NCBI GenBank assembly: GCA_036346355.1
Contig: CM070576.1
Span: forward strand, 11,949,558-12,013,557
DNA from: Rhipidocladum racemiflorum
Lineage: Eukaryota > Streptophyta > Magnoliopsida > Poales > Poaceae
DNA: 64,000 bases
Direction: 5' to 3'
Positions 46,771-57,097 of the stretch are shown here, one piece after another. Made by a program: the position numbers and the translations under genes. A model generated the notes under the pieces. It saw nothing but the letters and a program-made list of their open reading frames with translations. It did not search any database and was not told the DNA's origin. Numbering within the stretch: the stretch's first letter is position 1; the number at the start of each line of letters is the position of its first letter.

Positions 46771-47690
46771 TCAGGTCTGATTGGTATGGTCCGTGTATAC
46801 TTCACATCTGTTTCCAATTAAATAGTGACGCCATAATTTCAAGGCATGCACTACGGCAGCTAGCTCTAGGTCATGTGTCGGATAATTCTCCTCATGTGGC
46901 CTCAACTGTCTTGACGCATAAGCGATGACCTTCCCATTCTGCATCAGCACACATCCAAGTCCTTGGGGCGATGCGTCACAATAAATGTCAAAGCTTTGAT
47001 TAACATCCGGTAGAACTAACACCGACACTGATGTCAATCGTTTCTTCAGCTCTTGAAAACCTTTTTCACACTCTGGCGTCCATGCAAACTTCTTCTCCTT
47101 TTTCAACAATTGCGTAAGAGGTTTCGCAATTGTCGAAAAGCCTTCAATGAAATAGCGGTAGTAACCTGCCATACCAAGAAAACTCTGGATGTGGGTCACG
47201 GTCTTCGGCTGTTCCCAATGTAACACAGCTTCCACCTTTCTTGGATCTACGGCGACTCCTTCCGCGGTCATTACATGTCCGAGGAACTCCACCTTGTCCT
47301 TCCAAAAGTCACACTTGCTGAACTTGGCGAAAATTTGCTGTTCCCTTATCTTTTGCAACACTCGCCTCAAGTGCTCGGCATGTTCCTCCTCTGTCTTGGA
47401 GTAGACTAAGATATCATCTATGAACACCACAACAAACTTGTCCAAATACTCCATGAACACCTTATTCATCATATTCATGAAATATCTTTGGCGCATTAAA
47501 TCAGACCAAAGGACATAACTGTAAACTCGTAATGTCCATATCTTGACGAGAATGCGGTCTTCGGAATATCTTCCGATCGGATCTTCAGTTGGTGGTATCC
47601 CGATCTCAGATCAATCTTGGAGAAAACTCTGGCTCCTCTTAGCTGATCAAACAGATCATCGATCCTGGGTAGTGGATACTTATTCTTCAC
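46771..47690 (-). pseudogene. Reverse transcriptase and RNase H of element D
   Basis: KNKYPLPRIDDLFDQLRGAR, FSKIDLRSGYHQLKI, then a break at 47,496 and the second frame with VVVFIDDILVYSKTEEEH (active site, about 47,425), FLGHVMTAEGVAVDPRKVE, FLGMAGYYRYFIEGF, FDIYCDASPQGLGCVLMQ, YASRQLRPHEENYPTHDLEL and EVYTDHTNQT, where the frame is lost again at 46,771. Confidence 0.9.
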
Positions 47691-48628
47691 GGTGACTTCG
47701 TTGAGGCACGGTAATCAATGCACATCCTGAAACTCCCGACCTTCTTCTTGACGAACAAAACTGGCGCTCCCCACGGCGACGAACTTGGTCTGATGAATAC
47801 TTTCTCCATCAATTCTTCAAGCTGTTTCTTCATCTCTACCAATTCTTCAGTGGACATCCGATAAGGTCTCTTTGCTATCGGCGCTGTTCCGGGTACCAAC
47901 TCGATCACAAACTCTATGTCTCTGTCTGGCGGCATACCAGGTAGATCTTCAGGAAAAACATCTGGATACTCATTTACCACTGAGACATATTCTATGCCGA
48001 TTGCCTTGGTACTGTTAACCATCAACTGTCCATCTCTAACGGCGGTAGCTTGAAATTCCACTTTCTTTCCACACGGGCTCTCAACTAAGATAGTCCTTCG
48101 TCCACAATCCAATACGGCCTTGTGCTTGGATAACCAATCCATTCCCAAAATAACATCTAAGGTCTGGGTTTCCAAAATAATAAGGTTCGCTAGGAACTCT
48201 ATCCCATCTATTAATATTCTTACCCCAGAACATCCTACTTTAGTTCGGAGTTCGGAACCAGGGGTTTGAACTATAAGCATGCACTTAAGTCTTGCAATCT
48301 CCAAATCATTTTTAGCAGCAAAGCCTTGAGAAACAAACGAATGCGAAGCTCCAGAATCAAACAAAACTGTTGCAGGCACTGAGTTAACAAGTAATTTACC
48401 CAGTACGACGTCCGTGGCATTCTGCAGTGCATCTGCGGTGACATGGTTGACTCGGCCTCTCACCACGGTCTGGGGTGTTGCTCCTGGCTGTGCTGTCCCT
48501 CGATTGGCTCCTGGTGCTGGCGTCCTGGCTTGTGTGGATCCCAGATTGAAGCGAACTGGGGTCACTCCTGTTGTCTTCTTAGGGCAATTGTTGGCAAAGT
48601 GCCCTAGCTCGTTGCAATTGTAGCGGTC
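47687..48628 (-). pseudogene. Zinc knuckle, protease and start of RT of element D
   Basis: The open frame begins within the nucleocapsid knuckle (YNCNELGHFANNC; the first Cys of CCHC is Arg, codon at about 48,623-48,625). Protease: VLFDSGASHSFVSQGF (catalytic Asp present) and VILGMDWLSKHKAVLDC. RT starts EYPDVFPEDLPGMPPDRDIE, KRPYRMSTEELVEM, FIRPSSSPWGAPVLFVKKK, FRMCIDYRA, after which the frame changes (about 47,700). Confidence 0.9.
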
Positions 48629-49587
48629 TCACTGCCCCTCGCTGGATCGCCTGAAGCGGCGTTTCTGGCTGGTGCTGGGGTCTGATAGTTTTGATTGACG
48701 GGTCTTGGTGCTGGTGACGGTGTCCTTGTAGCATTCTGTGGCTGGAATCTGAAAAACTGATTTGGCGCAACTCTCAAACGTTGTTGTGCTCCCTGACGCG
48801 ATCCCTGATGTTGCATCCTGCGCTTCCTGTTGTCGTCCAGCTCCTTGCGCTTGTCCTCAAGAATAAGTGCTTTATTCACCAACTCTTGGAAATCTAGAAA
48901 GGTGTGGGTGATCAGTCCCACTTGCAGTCCTGAGTTAAGTCCCTTCATAAAGCGAGACTGTCTGGCTTTATCTGTCGCTACGTCTTCAGGTGCGTAGCGA
49001 GCAAGCTGTGTGAACTTGTTCAGGTATTCTGCCACTGGCTGATTACCTTGCTTCAGTGCTCTGAACTCCTCCTTCTTGAGGTCCATAATTCCTTCTGGCA
49101 CATGATACTGACAAAATGCAGCGGTAAACTCCTCCCAAGTGATATCCTGAGGGTTCTCTTGCGTGGCACAGAAGTTCTCCCACCATTCGGCGGCTGTTCC
49201 TTCCAACTGATGAGAAGCGTAGAGTACCTTCTCATTTCCCATGCATTGAGCAATGTGTAGCTTCCTCTCAATTGACCTTAACCAATCATCGGCTTCCAAT
49301 GGATTGGCATTCCCGGAGAAAGTGGGTGGATGAGTCCTCATGAACTCTGACAGTCTTGTATTTTGGCGTTGTCCCTGATTGACTTGATTAGCAGTGGCCT
49401 GAGCAGTGACGTGTTGCATCTGTTGCATCATAGCATGCATTAACTGAGTCTGAGCAGCAAGAAAAGCTCCAAAATTCTGCATGTCAACTGGCGGTGCTGG
49501 TTGGGGTGCAGGGGCTCCATTGTTGGGGTTTCCAGCTGGGCGAGAACCACTGTCGTTGCCTCCAAGGTTTCCGCGGGTGTTCACCAT
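48604..49587 (-). pseudogene. gag of element D
   Basis: Starts at MVNTRGNLGGNDSG (Met codon 49,585-49,587; the open frame extends 13 codons upstream but this start matches the usual gag opening). Then the gag core: MRTHPPTFSGNANPLEADDW, LHIAQCMGNEKVLYASHQLE, AAEWWENF, WEEFTAAFCQYHVPEGIMD, QSRFMKGLNSGLQ, followed by a basic Gln/Pro-rich stretch. The core is uninterrupted; a frameshift near 48,640 separates it from its zinc knuckle. 49,588-49,848 between gag and orf0 is non-coding. Confidence 0.88.
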
Positions 49588-49848
49588 CTGTCGATTGCTC
49601 CAAGTTTTAGAGATGAGAGGGAACAAGAATAGACAAGTAATAGAGAAACTATGCGGGGGAAAAAGTGTAACTCAAAATCCAACTTTATTATTAATAATAG
49701 TAATAACTTGGTATGGTCGCTTACAATGCCTAAGGGCCTTGCAACACATACTGCACACTCAGCAAACAATGAAATCCAACGCCTCTAAAGGGTGACTCTT
49801 ATTCTATAACGCGACTCGACAAAGGAGTCTCAACCTCAAAACCTATGC

Positions 49849-50661
49849 TCACTCGTCTAGAAAACCTCCACTACTTGGGTGGGGGTGCGACGGCATCGGC
49901 GCGAAACAATCGCCATGCCCTGCAACTGCAGCTGTGGTTGACGACGCGGAGTCTTCCTCTGACTCTGGATCTGGCTGTTGCTGTGGCTGTGGCGCGGGTG
50001 CAGGTGGCGCCTCTTCTGGTTCCGCCTCTAGGTCTGGAGCGTCCAACTCCAACACTGGATCGGGACCCTGGCCATATAGTGCAGTCTCCAACTCTGCGAT
50101 CCTTTCCGCAGCATAAGCGACGTACTCACGGGCATTCTCCAAGTGCTTCTTCTCTTCTTCAACCTGCTCGCGAGCCTTCTTCAACTCCTGAACTGTGTCT
50201 TCGATCAGCTCCTCCTGAGCGGCGACGAATCTGGCCAAGTGAGTGACGGTAGCATCCTCATCCTCTATCGGCTTCCGCTGAGCTCTGCTGTCTCGGCGTG
50301 GGTGGTGATGGAACACTGTGCCTTCCAGCTCCCTGGAGTAGGTGTGAGCGATCTGCTGCATCGCTCGACGCGACACCTCCTGGATTCCAATCTCAAAGGT
50401 AGACCTCCTGGCGGTGAAGTGGAAAGGGCGGCTGAACTTTGTCTTCTCTCGGGCAATCACAGTGATCCGGACGTCCCATCCTATGACCAGTCCTGCTTGC
50501 ACAAGTGTAGTACCTCGGTAGAGCGGCCTCTCAAAACCTCCAAGAAACTGAAGCATACGCCACAACTCGGCGGCATAGCCTCCTTCATGCTCTACGTAGT
50601 TGTTCTTCATCATCATCTGCCAAAAGACGCTCGCGTAAGAACGCAACACTTTAAAAATCAA
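49849..50661 (-). CDS. orf0: extra ORF upstream of gag in element D
   Basis: A 270-codon intact ORF between the primer site and gag. N-terminal about 120 residues form a compact-looking region (SYASVFWQMMMKNNY, AELWRMLQFLGGFERPLYRG, VIGWDVRITVIAREKT). Residues about 140-195 are a coiled coil rich in Glu/Lys (EELIEDTVQELKKAREQVEE). The C-terminal 70 are acidic and Pro/Gln-rich. Function unknown. An upstream 'orf0' is known in rice RIRE3-type elements; similarity beyond position is my inference. It is the only intact ORF of D. Confidence 0.7.
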   Translation of the reverse strand: MIFKVLRSYASVFWQMMMKNNYVEHEGGYAAELWRMLQFLGGFERPLYRGTTLVQAGLVIGWDVRITVIAREKTKFSRPFHFTARRSTFEIGIQEVSRRAMQQIAHTYSRELEGTVFHHHPRRDSRAQRKPIEDEDATVTHLARFVAAQEELIEDTVQELKKAREQVEEEKKHLENAREYVAYAAERIAELETALYGQGPDPVLELDAPDLEAEPEEAPPAPAPQPQQQPDPESEEDSASSTTAAVAGHGDCFAPMPSHPHPSSGGFLDE

Positions 50662-50815
50662 TGTGGAAGATGAAAGAACTCAACAAGTGGTATGAAGAAG
50701 GAAGAAAGGGGTAAGTCGAGAATTCATTCATTATCTTGACCAACTTTTAGCTTTAGAAAATAGGTTTTATCCTTACTACGACCATTCTAACTATGGGTGA
50801 GCCTACAGTCAGTAT

Positions 50816-50828
50816 GGCTCTGATACCA
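50816..50828 (-). other. Primer binding site of element D, initiator tRNA-Met
   Basis: TGGTATCAGAGCC on the minus strand, 4 bp from the inner end of the 5' LTR at 50,833. 50,662-50,815 is leader. Confidence 0.9.
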
Positions 50829-50832
50829 CCTC

Positions 50833-53800
50833 TGTCGGGACCCGAATCTGCAAATCCGGACCCTCTGTGTATTCAGCACTAGTCCAGGAACGCGCTAGTG
50901 CACACAGTCTCAACATTGGTAAATATCACATTCATACCACTCGATACTAATAAAGTACTTTAATTAGATAATCAAACTGGTTGCTTGACCTTAAGGTCAA
51001 GTTACAAATATACGCCTCGCAGGGCGAAACTTATTAAAAGAGAAATAATAGCAGCGGAAAAATAAGATAACTTCGTGGCGCCATCCAGTATACCACAGGC
51101 AACTGACTGGGACTCGATTCCTAGTTAGACGGTTCCTCTTGGAGCTCCTCCTCCAAAGCTGGTGTAGTCTCCTCTTCAACTGGTGTTGTATTGCGGCAAG
51201 GGTGAGTACTTGGTACTCAGCAAGTCATGCACAGAATGCAACTAATATACTATATGCATGGCTTAATACAAAGGAATAGCTCAAGGTTTGTTTGAAGTAA
51301 ACAGCATTTTAACAAGTATCATAAGTAGATTCGAAAGCAATAGAACAAGTAAAGCATAAATAACTTTTCCAGGAGTTTAATAAACATCTTTCCCATTCCT
51401 AATCCACATTTCCATCAAAACCAAACCCAACCTTTCAAGTCGAAGTTGTTTTCATGAAAGTCTAACCCTTAACTGTAATCCCCGAGCAATGTCCAATACC
51501 GCGGACACGGCTATTCGAATAGATTTTACACTCTGCAGAGGTTATGCACTTTTCCCACAAGATACAGTCAAACACTACAAAGGCGAGTTTCCGTAACAAA
51601 GTCTTTCGGAAAACTCTAACAGTACAAGTGGTCCTCTCCGGTGATTGCACACTAACCCTTCCCTTAGCGAAGGCGAAGTTTAGGCCAATCCACCGTTAGA
51701 TGGGTACCTGGCCGCAGCCCCGGTACGCTCCCCCGTACAACTACACAAAAGGTATAGTTGACACCCAGAGGTCCCACAGGTACGTTATTAGCAACTTAAT
51801 CAACTAGGTCCGTCCCATTATGGACATGTGGTTGCAAGATTGACTCAGTTCAAAGGCTTGCAAGGTTAAGTCCTTAGGGTGACCAGGGCAAGACTACCCA
51901 AAGAACCAACACAACATTCCCGGTGCCACAACTGGCCCACCCGATCATTCTTGCCACATGCCTCGGTCAAAAACTATTTATCAAACCCCAGTTGATTACC
52001 ATGCACCACGTGCCATCAACATCACAACACATGATACCTTTCCAAAACAGGTTCAATATATCATTAAGTCAACATTAACATTTGATTGTCCAAAATCATG
52101 TCATGGGCACGTAGCAGGTCTAAGCAATATACTACAACGGTCTAAATTCTCATGTTGGCAATTTAATAAAGTCCAACTATTTAAACCTCAACTAGGGTGA
52201 CAAGGGATCATGGCACATAATTAATTAACCAAGGTGTCATACAGCAATTAGGCATTTATCTAATTCCCATAATTAAATAAAGTATTTTCTAATTAAACTA
52301 GCATGCAATACATTGAATCAAAATAGATTTCAAAATGGTATCAACATGGTCAAAGCACAACTTGCCTTCAAAATGTACTTGCTCTTGGTCCTGAGCTGGC
52401 TCCTGGGTCAACACTTCTCCCTCGAAGCCTTCGGGCACTTCAACGTCTACTCGTAAAGCGTGCAAATAGCAATAAATAAATAAACAGTAGACAAAAAGTG
52501 TCCAAACATCCAAATAAAGTTCACAAACAGAGAGAGCATAATTTTATAAATTTTTAGAAATTGGAATCGTCAAATTCGGAGTTGAATTGCAAAAGTTATA
52601 ATTATTTAAAGTTTAATTAATCAATTAATTAATATTACAGAGAAAAAATTTAGTCCAAAAATTAAATAAAATTCATCATTAGGTAGATCTCAATTTTATA
52701 CAAATTTAGAAATTTGAATCACTTAAATCGGAGTTCAAACGCAAAAGTTATAAGCGTTTGAAGTTTAAAACAAATTGTGAAATCAATTATTCAAATTAAT
52801 AAATCATTTTATTTTTCGGAAATTCATTTATTGCGTCAGCAAGGACACGTGTCAGCACCTGATTGGGTGGCTGACGTCAGCCGGTCCATGGACGTGGTCC
52901 ATGGTTTGGCTCGGTCCACCGTGGACTCGGTCCACCGTGGACTCGGTCCACAGCACACCCACTGGTGACGTCACGGCTGACGTCACCGCACGGCTGGGGT
53001 GGCCGCTGACATGCGGGCCTGCCATGACGTCAGTGTGACGTCATGTTGCGGTCACTGACACGCGGGCCCGGCGTGTCAGCGTCTCACGCGCGTGAGTGCG
53101 CTGGCCGCGCTGACCGCGACGCTCAGCCTTCTGGACGCGTGGCTTGATCTCAGCCGTTGATTTGAAAATCAACGGCCCAGATTGGATCTGGCTTTCACGC
53201 GTTTGGGTTAACGCGGTCAATTCGGACCGTTGGATCTAGATCCAACGGTTGAGATCCAATCTAACGCGTATAACGCGGCTAATGCTAACCGTACGATCTA
53301 GATCTAACGGCTGAGATTGGATCTGGGGTTTGGAACGGGATCTCACCGGCGGGACGACGTGGCGTGATCTGGACCGTGCGATGGAGATCCAACGGCTCAC
53401 AGTGCTCGCGAACGGCGATGGCGACACGGCGGAGCAGAGGCCACCGGAGATGAAGACGACGACGAGCCCGACGGCCCTTCGGGGTCTCTCCGGCGAAGTG
53501 AGATGTACCCACGGGTGCGCCTTGGCCTGGGGGTCCCGGAGCTGGGTTCAGTTGCGGCGGAAGACGGTGGACGGCGGCGGGGCGAAGCAAAAATAGCGGC
53601 GGAGGCCTCACCAACTACGGCGAGCAATAACGGGAGGACGGCGGCGGCTAGGGCTAGGGCACGTGGGGCAATCGATGCACGAGGCTAGGGCCAACCTCGG
53701 GCACGCATCCGGGCATTAAATACCGGCCCGGACGCCGAGATCCCCGCGGAATCCGGATTTGAGCCAGACGGGCAAATGAGTTCGCCCCGACACGGCGAGG

Positions 53801-54306
53801 CGACGTGGCTTGATCTCAGCCATCCACGTCGCACGATGGACGGCCGGGATCGCTCGGGTGCGGCCGTGGTCTCGCGCGGGTTGATCCTGACCGTTGGATC
53901 TTGATCCAACGGTTCGGATCTGATCTGGGTTAGGGTTGGGTTCGGTCGAGTTGGCTGGCTCGGGTCGGACTCGAGTCCGACTTCGTTCCGACTCTTCGAT
54001 CGTATGAACAAGATGCGACCCGATTTGATTTTTCCAGCGATTTAATAATCCAATTAATTCCCAGAAATTCATTTAATTCATTAAAAATAGTAAAATACTC
54101 AAAAAAATTCCAGAAAATATTTTGGATCATTTTGGACTCAAATAAAATATTTCCAACAAAATTTTATTTGCAAAGTTAAATTCTTTAATTATTTCAAAAT
54201 AGAATAAATTCAAATAAATCCAAATAAATTCCAGAAAATTCCAAAAATTCACCAAGGTGCCAAATCACACATGAATTTAAGAAAAGCAAAATTTTGGGGT
54301 GTTACA
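50833..54306 (-). repeat. 5' LTR of element D
   Basis: 3474 bp, uninterrupted copy of 34,486-36,809 plus 43,918-45,073. Small differences include a repeated GTGGACTCGGTCCACC at about 52,920 and a different segment near 53,750. It contains several long palindromes (53,153-53,176; 53,227-53,248; 53,289-53,310; 53,891-53,912). Confidence 0.92.
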
Positions 54307-54311
54307 GCGCG

Positions 54312-54355
54312 CCCATCACGGGTGGCGGCGGAGGGGTGGTGGATTTGGGGTCCAT
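54312..54355 (-). pseudogene. Start of the chimeric PRORP-like ORF in CACTA-2
   Basis: ATG at 54,355-54,353 (context CTAGCAATGG) opens a frame MDPKSTTPPPPPVMGA that, once gypsy D and one GCGCG are removed, continues without a shift into the PPR-like segment at 34,485. An AAAACCCTAG motif (telo-box-like) lies directly 5' of the ATG. The start probably belongs to the captured gene, but I cannot exclude a chimera made inside the transposon. Confidence 0.5.
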
Positions 54356-54896
54356 TGCTAGGGTTTTGGAGAAGGGGACTGGGGGGAAGTGGGTTTCGAT
54401 GGATTGTCGTTGATGAGGAGGAACGGGAAAGGTGAAATGCTTCGCCTGGGTAATGTGTGTGTGGATTTATTAAGGGAATAAATTGTTATTTTGCTATAAA
54501 GTTGTGGCAAATAATCAAATCCTCTGAGGCAAGTAATCATGGTGTAATGTTTATTTATACTTTAATATTTATATAGCTTTAAAAGAAAAAAATATAGAAA
54601 CACCTCTCTTGTTAAAGTATTTTTCTTGTTTAATTAGAGATTAAAGAGGGTAGTACTATTTTTATGTTACCCTAAAACTAAAAAAATTAGAGACACCTTT
54701 CTAGAATATCATGTCGCATCTTTTCTATTTTTCTACTTGCCGATTTCTAGAATATATGCTACATATTGCAATTAAATCATGTGTTACATTGTGCCTCTAT
54801 ATGTGTTACTGCAGTATTATTCTATAACACATATTCACACCTTACAACCATGTGTTACAATGTTCCTCTGTAACACATGATGTGTTGCTGCTGTAG
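54356..54896. other. Right interior and subterminal region of CACTA-2
   Basis: Leader-like sequence up to about 54,470, then AT-rich sequence, then repeats with GTGTTACA(A/T)TG (54,770-54,890), which are the subterminal repeats. No further gene. Confidence 0.55.
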
Positions 54897-56956
54897 TGTA
54901 ACACCTCATAAATCTAAATTGTTGTACAAGAAAAATTCGACAGCATTTCCCCTACAACAGGATAATACGGAAGCAATTTATAAAAACAAGGTCCATGATA
55001 AGCAATTCAAATAGGAATAATATCACAACATCAATACTAGAGACAACAAGTCTAAATCAGCCAGGAATCAACCATAAACATAACACATCTCTAAAGGGAC
55101 AACCATAAACGAGGACAAGTTTAAAGGGAACAACAATGGGTCTATTTGTAATAAAATTTCATCCAATTAATGAATTATTTAAAGCACTAGATCATGTGAG
55201 TCGTGATGACATCAGAAAATTTATTGTGTTGCTAGCCCACCCTTCATGCTTACGACTCACGTGCGCTACCTGAAAACATCAAAACAGCAAGTAGTGAGAT
55301 TGGGTAATCTCAGCAAGCGGAACAACTAATACAAATAACACATCCACCATATATCTAGCATTCCGCATTCCTCATATACAATACCACATCAAAGAGTCCA
55401 CACCACTTCAGTAAAATGCATATGATTGATGCACATGCTTATGCCATGTTCCTCCTCACTGTGCCCTTTCTCAGGAACACACGGTGTTGTATGCACGGTC
55501 GCCAAGACGCTGGCGTCGACAAACTTCCAATGCATGATTATGCAGTTAATGCTTCATGCATGAATTCATTCATAACCCCTCCCACTGAGTCACATGTTTG
55601 CATATCATCATATAGCATGGATAGAAAGCAAATATCATAGAGATGAAATGTTTAGACAATTCATCCGGTAAACAACATCATTCTTCACCTTACTCATGAT
55701 TCATAGCTAAACCACAACATCACAATGCCAGTCAAGATATTGCAATCCTCAAAGCAAACAACAATGTATGATTGCTGTAATTGGAGTTTATAGTGAAGGC
55801 GAAGCAAACAACAATGTATAGCTTAACAATACAACTACTTCCACTTGCCTTTACCGACGTGGGCGATGAACCTAGTTACGCCCAGCAGTGGCACCACCTG
55901 AACAAACATTATTTCAGTACATAGCGACATCACAATTCATCTCACAATTCAAACACACTCTTCCTACTCTCCGATCCCATTTAAACGCCAAAAACCCCGA
56001 TCTGTCCGGATCGAACAGCAGCACCCTCTCTTCCCAATTTCGTATCTTTTTTTCTACTATTCATAAAAATACAAAAAAATTACAGTAGCTAGATATTGAC
56101 GAGATCTACAACTTTCATGAAGGTCAAAAATTTCAATTCTGCTTGTAAACATGCCTAAACAACCGTCCAACATAGTGGACGAAATCTGTTTCCAGATTCT
56201 GTTCGTCATCTTCCAACAGAGATAACTCTCAGACCGACGCCCCAAAAATTCTGAACAAATTACAGAAGCTGGGTCGCGACGTTATCTACAACTTTCTAGT
56301 TATAGGTTTCTGCAGGAAAAATCGTCTATGTCACGTAAAACATGAAACAAACCGTGCTGCACAATCTCCCCCTCTCAGAAACAGCACCACGTGAACAACT
56401 ACCCTTCTCCCCCATCAAAATCCATCCAAACCAAACACCACCAGATCTAATACCCTCCTAATCCCTAGGTAGAACAGGGGTAAAAGATTGGAAATTTTAC
56501 CTTGAGTTCTCCCTTGAGAACCCACAAAGATTGCGCGACGATCCCCGAAACGGAAATCTGTCCTCCTCTCGAATTTTCCTTCGCGAACCGCGGTGGATCC
56601 TCGAACCACCACGCCGTGAAGGAGAAGGGGAGGGGGCGGCTGCCTAGGGGAGGGAGTGGTGGCTCCCAAGGGGAGGAAGTGGTGGCGCCTAGAGTTTGGG
56701 GGAGGGGGTGGCGCCACTAAGGGAGAGGTGGGCCGGCCCACCAAGGCGTGGGGAGGGGGAAGGTGGGAAGGGAATTCTCGGCCTAGGCCCAGGTTGCCTT
56801 AGCCCAGCTAAAACTAGCCCAAAACTCCAATTTTTTTTATTAATTGCAGCATAAAACTCAATTATTTCATCTCCCAACATTTCCTTCATTCCTTCCGAAA
56901 TCGAAACAAGGGAGAAAAAACCCCCCTACGGTAACTCCCAAATTCTAAGGCATCAC
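54897..56956 (-). mobile_element. Solo LTR (element E), B/C-related
   Basis: 2060 bp, TGTAACACCTC ... GGCATCACA, bordered by TGTAG at 54,892-54,896 and 56,957-56,961. In minus orientation it starts TGTGATGCC and ends GAGGTGTTACA, like the B and C LTRs. No internal domain, PBS or PPT, so it is a solo LTR from intra-element recombination. ORFs inside are not conserved coding sequence. Confidence 0.85.
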
Positions 56957-56961
56957 ATGTA

Positions 56962-57094
56962 GTTTAGGCATGTTTAAGAATGTGTTACGACATGTCTTTG
57001 TAACACAAATTATATGTTACTACAAAATCTCTTTGTAAAACATTGTTTAATGTGTTATGCGAATGTGTTACAAAAGATACGTTTTGTAGTAGTG
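56962..57094. repeat. Right terminus of CACTA-2
   Basis: Repeats of GTGTTAC(G/A) and the terminal GTTTTGTAGTAGTG, followed by the TSD ATA. Confidence 0.8.
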
Positions 57095-57097
57095 ATA

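Larger units (their letters stand above)
34486..54306 (-). mobile_element. Ty3/gypsy element D with orf0 (RIRE3/RIRE8-like)
   Basis: LTRs TGTCGGGACC ... GGGTGTTACA, TSD GCGCG at 34,481-34,485 and 54,307-54,311. The element lies on the minus strand: PBS near 50,820, orf0, gag, PR-RT-RH-IN-chromodomain, PPT at 45,074-45,090. Its own length is about 12.7 kb once element C is removed. Long LTRs plus an extra ORF upstream of gag recall rice RIRE3/RIRE8; this link is from general knowledge, not a comparison. Confidence 0.93.
21714..57094. mobile_element. Nested non-autonomous, gene-carrying CACTA element (CACTA-2)
   Basis: Starts CACTACGTCAGG at 21,714, ends TTTTGTAGTAGTG at 57,094, and is flanked by ATA on both sides (21,711-21,713 and 57,095-57,097). 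Excising it with one ATA restores the TNPD frame (Ala-Ile-Arg-Gly-Ile-Leu-Pro across the site). Its own sequence, about 4.3 kb, is in four pieces: 21,714-22,716, 31,893-34,485, 54,312-54,896 and 56,962-57,094. It carries TNPA-like last exons and PRORP-like fragments on the minus strand. Beyond CACTAC the two termini match poorly. Confidence 0.85.

Noticed and set aside
49845..50246. Plus-strand 133-codon ORF
   Set aside because: Shadow of orf0; low-complexity from the Pro/Gln-rich C-terminal region.
54880..54900. GCTGCTGTAGTG as a CACTA right end
   Set aside because: It is formed by the TSD TGTAG next to the TG of the solo LTR; the subterminal repeats continue at 56,962.
56415..56744. Minus-strand Pro-rich ORF in the solo LTR
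   Set aside because: Low-complexity frame inside an LTR; similar GC-rich stretches in the C LTRs (38,769-39,146) are also only LTR sequence.
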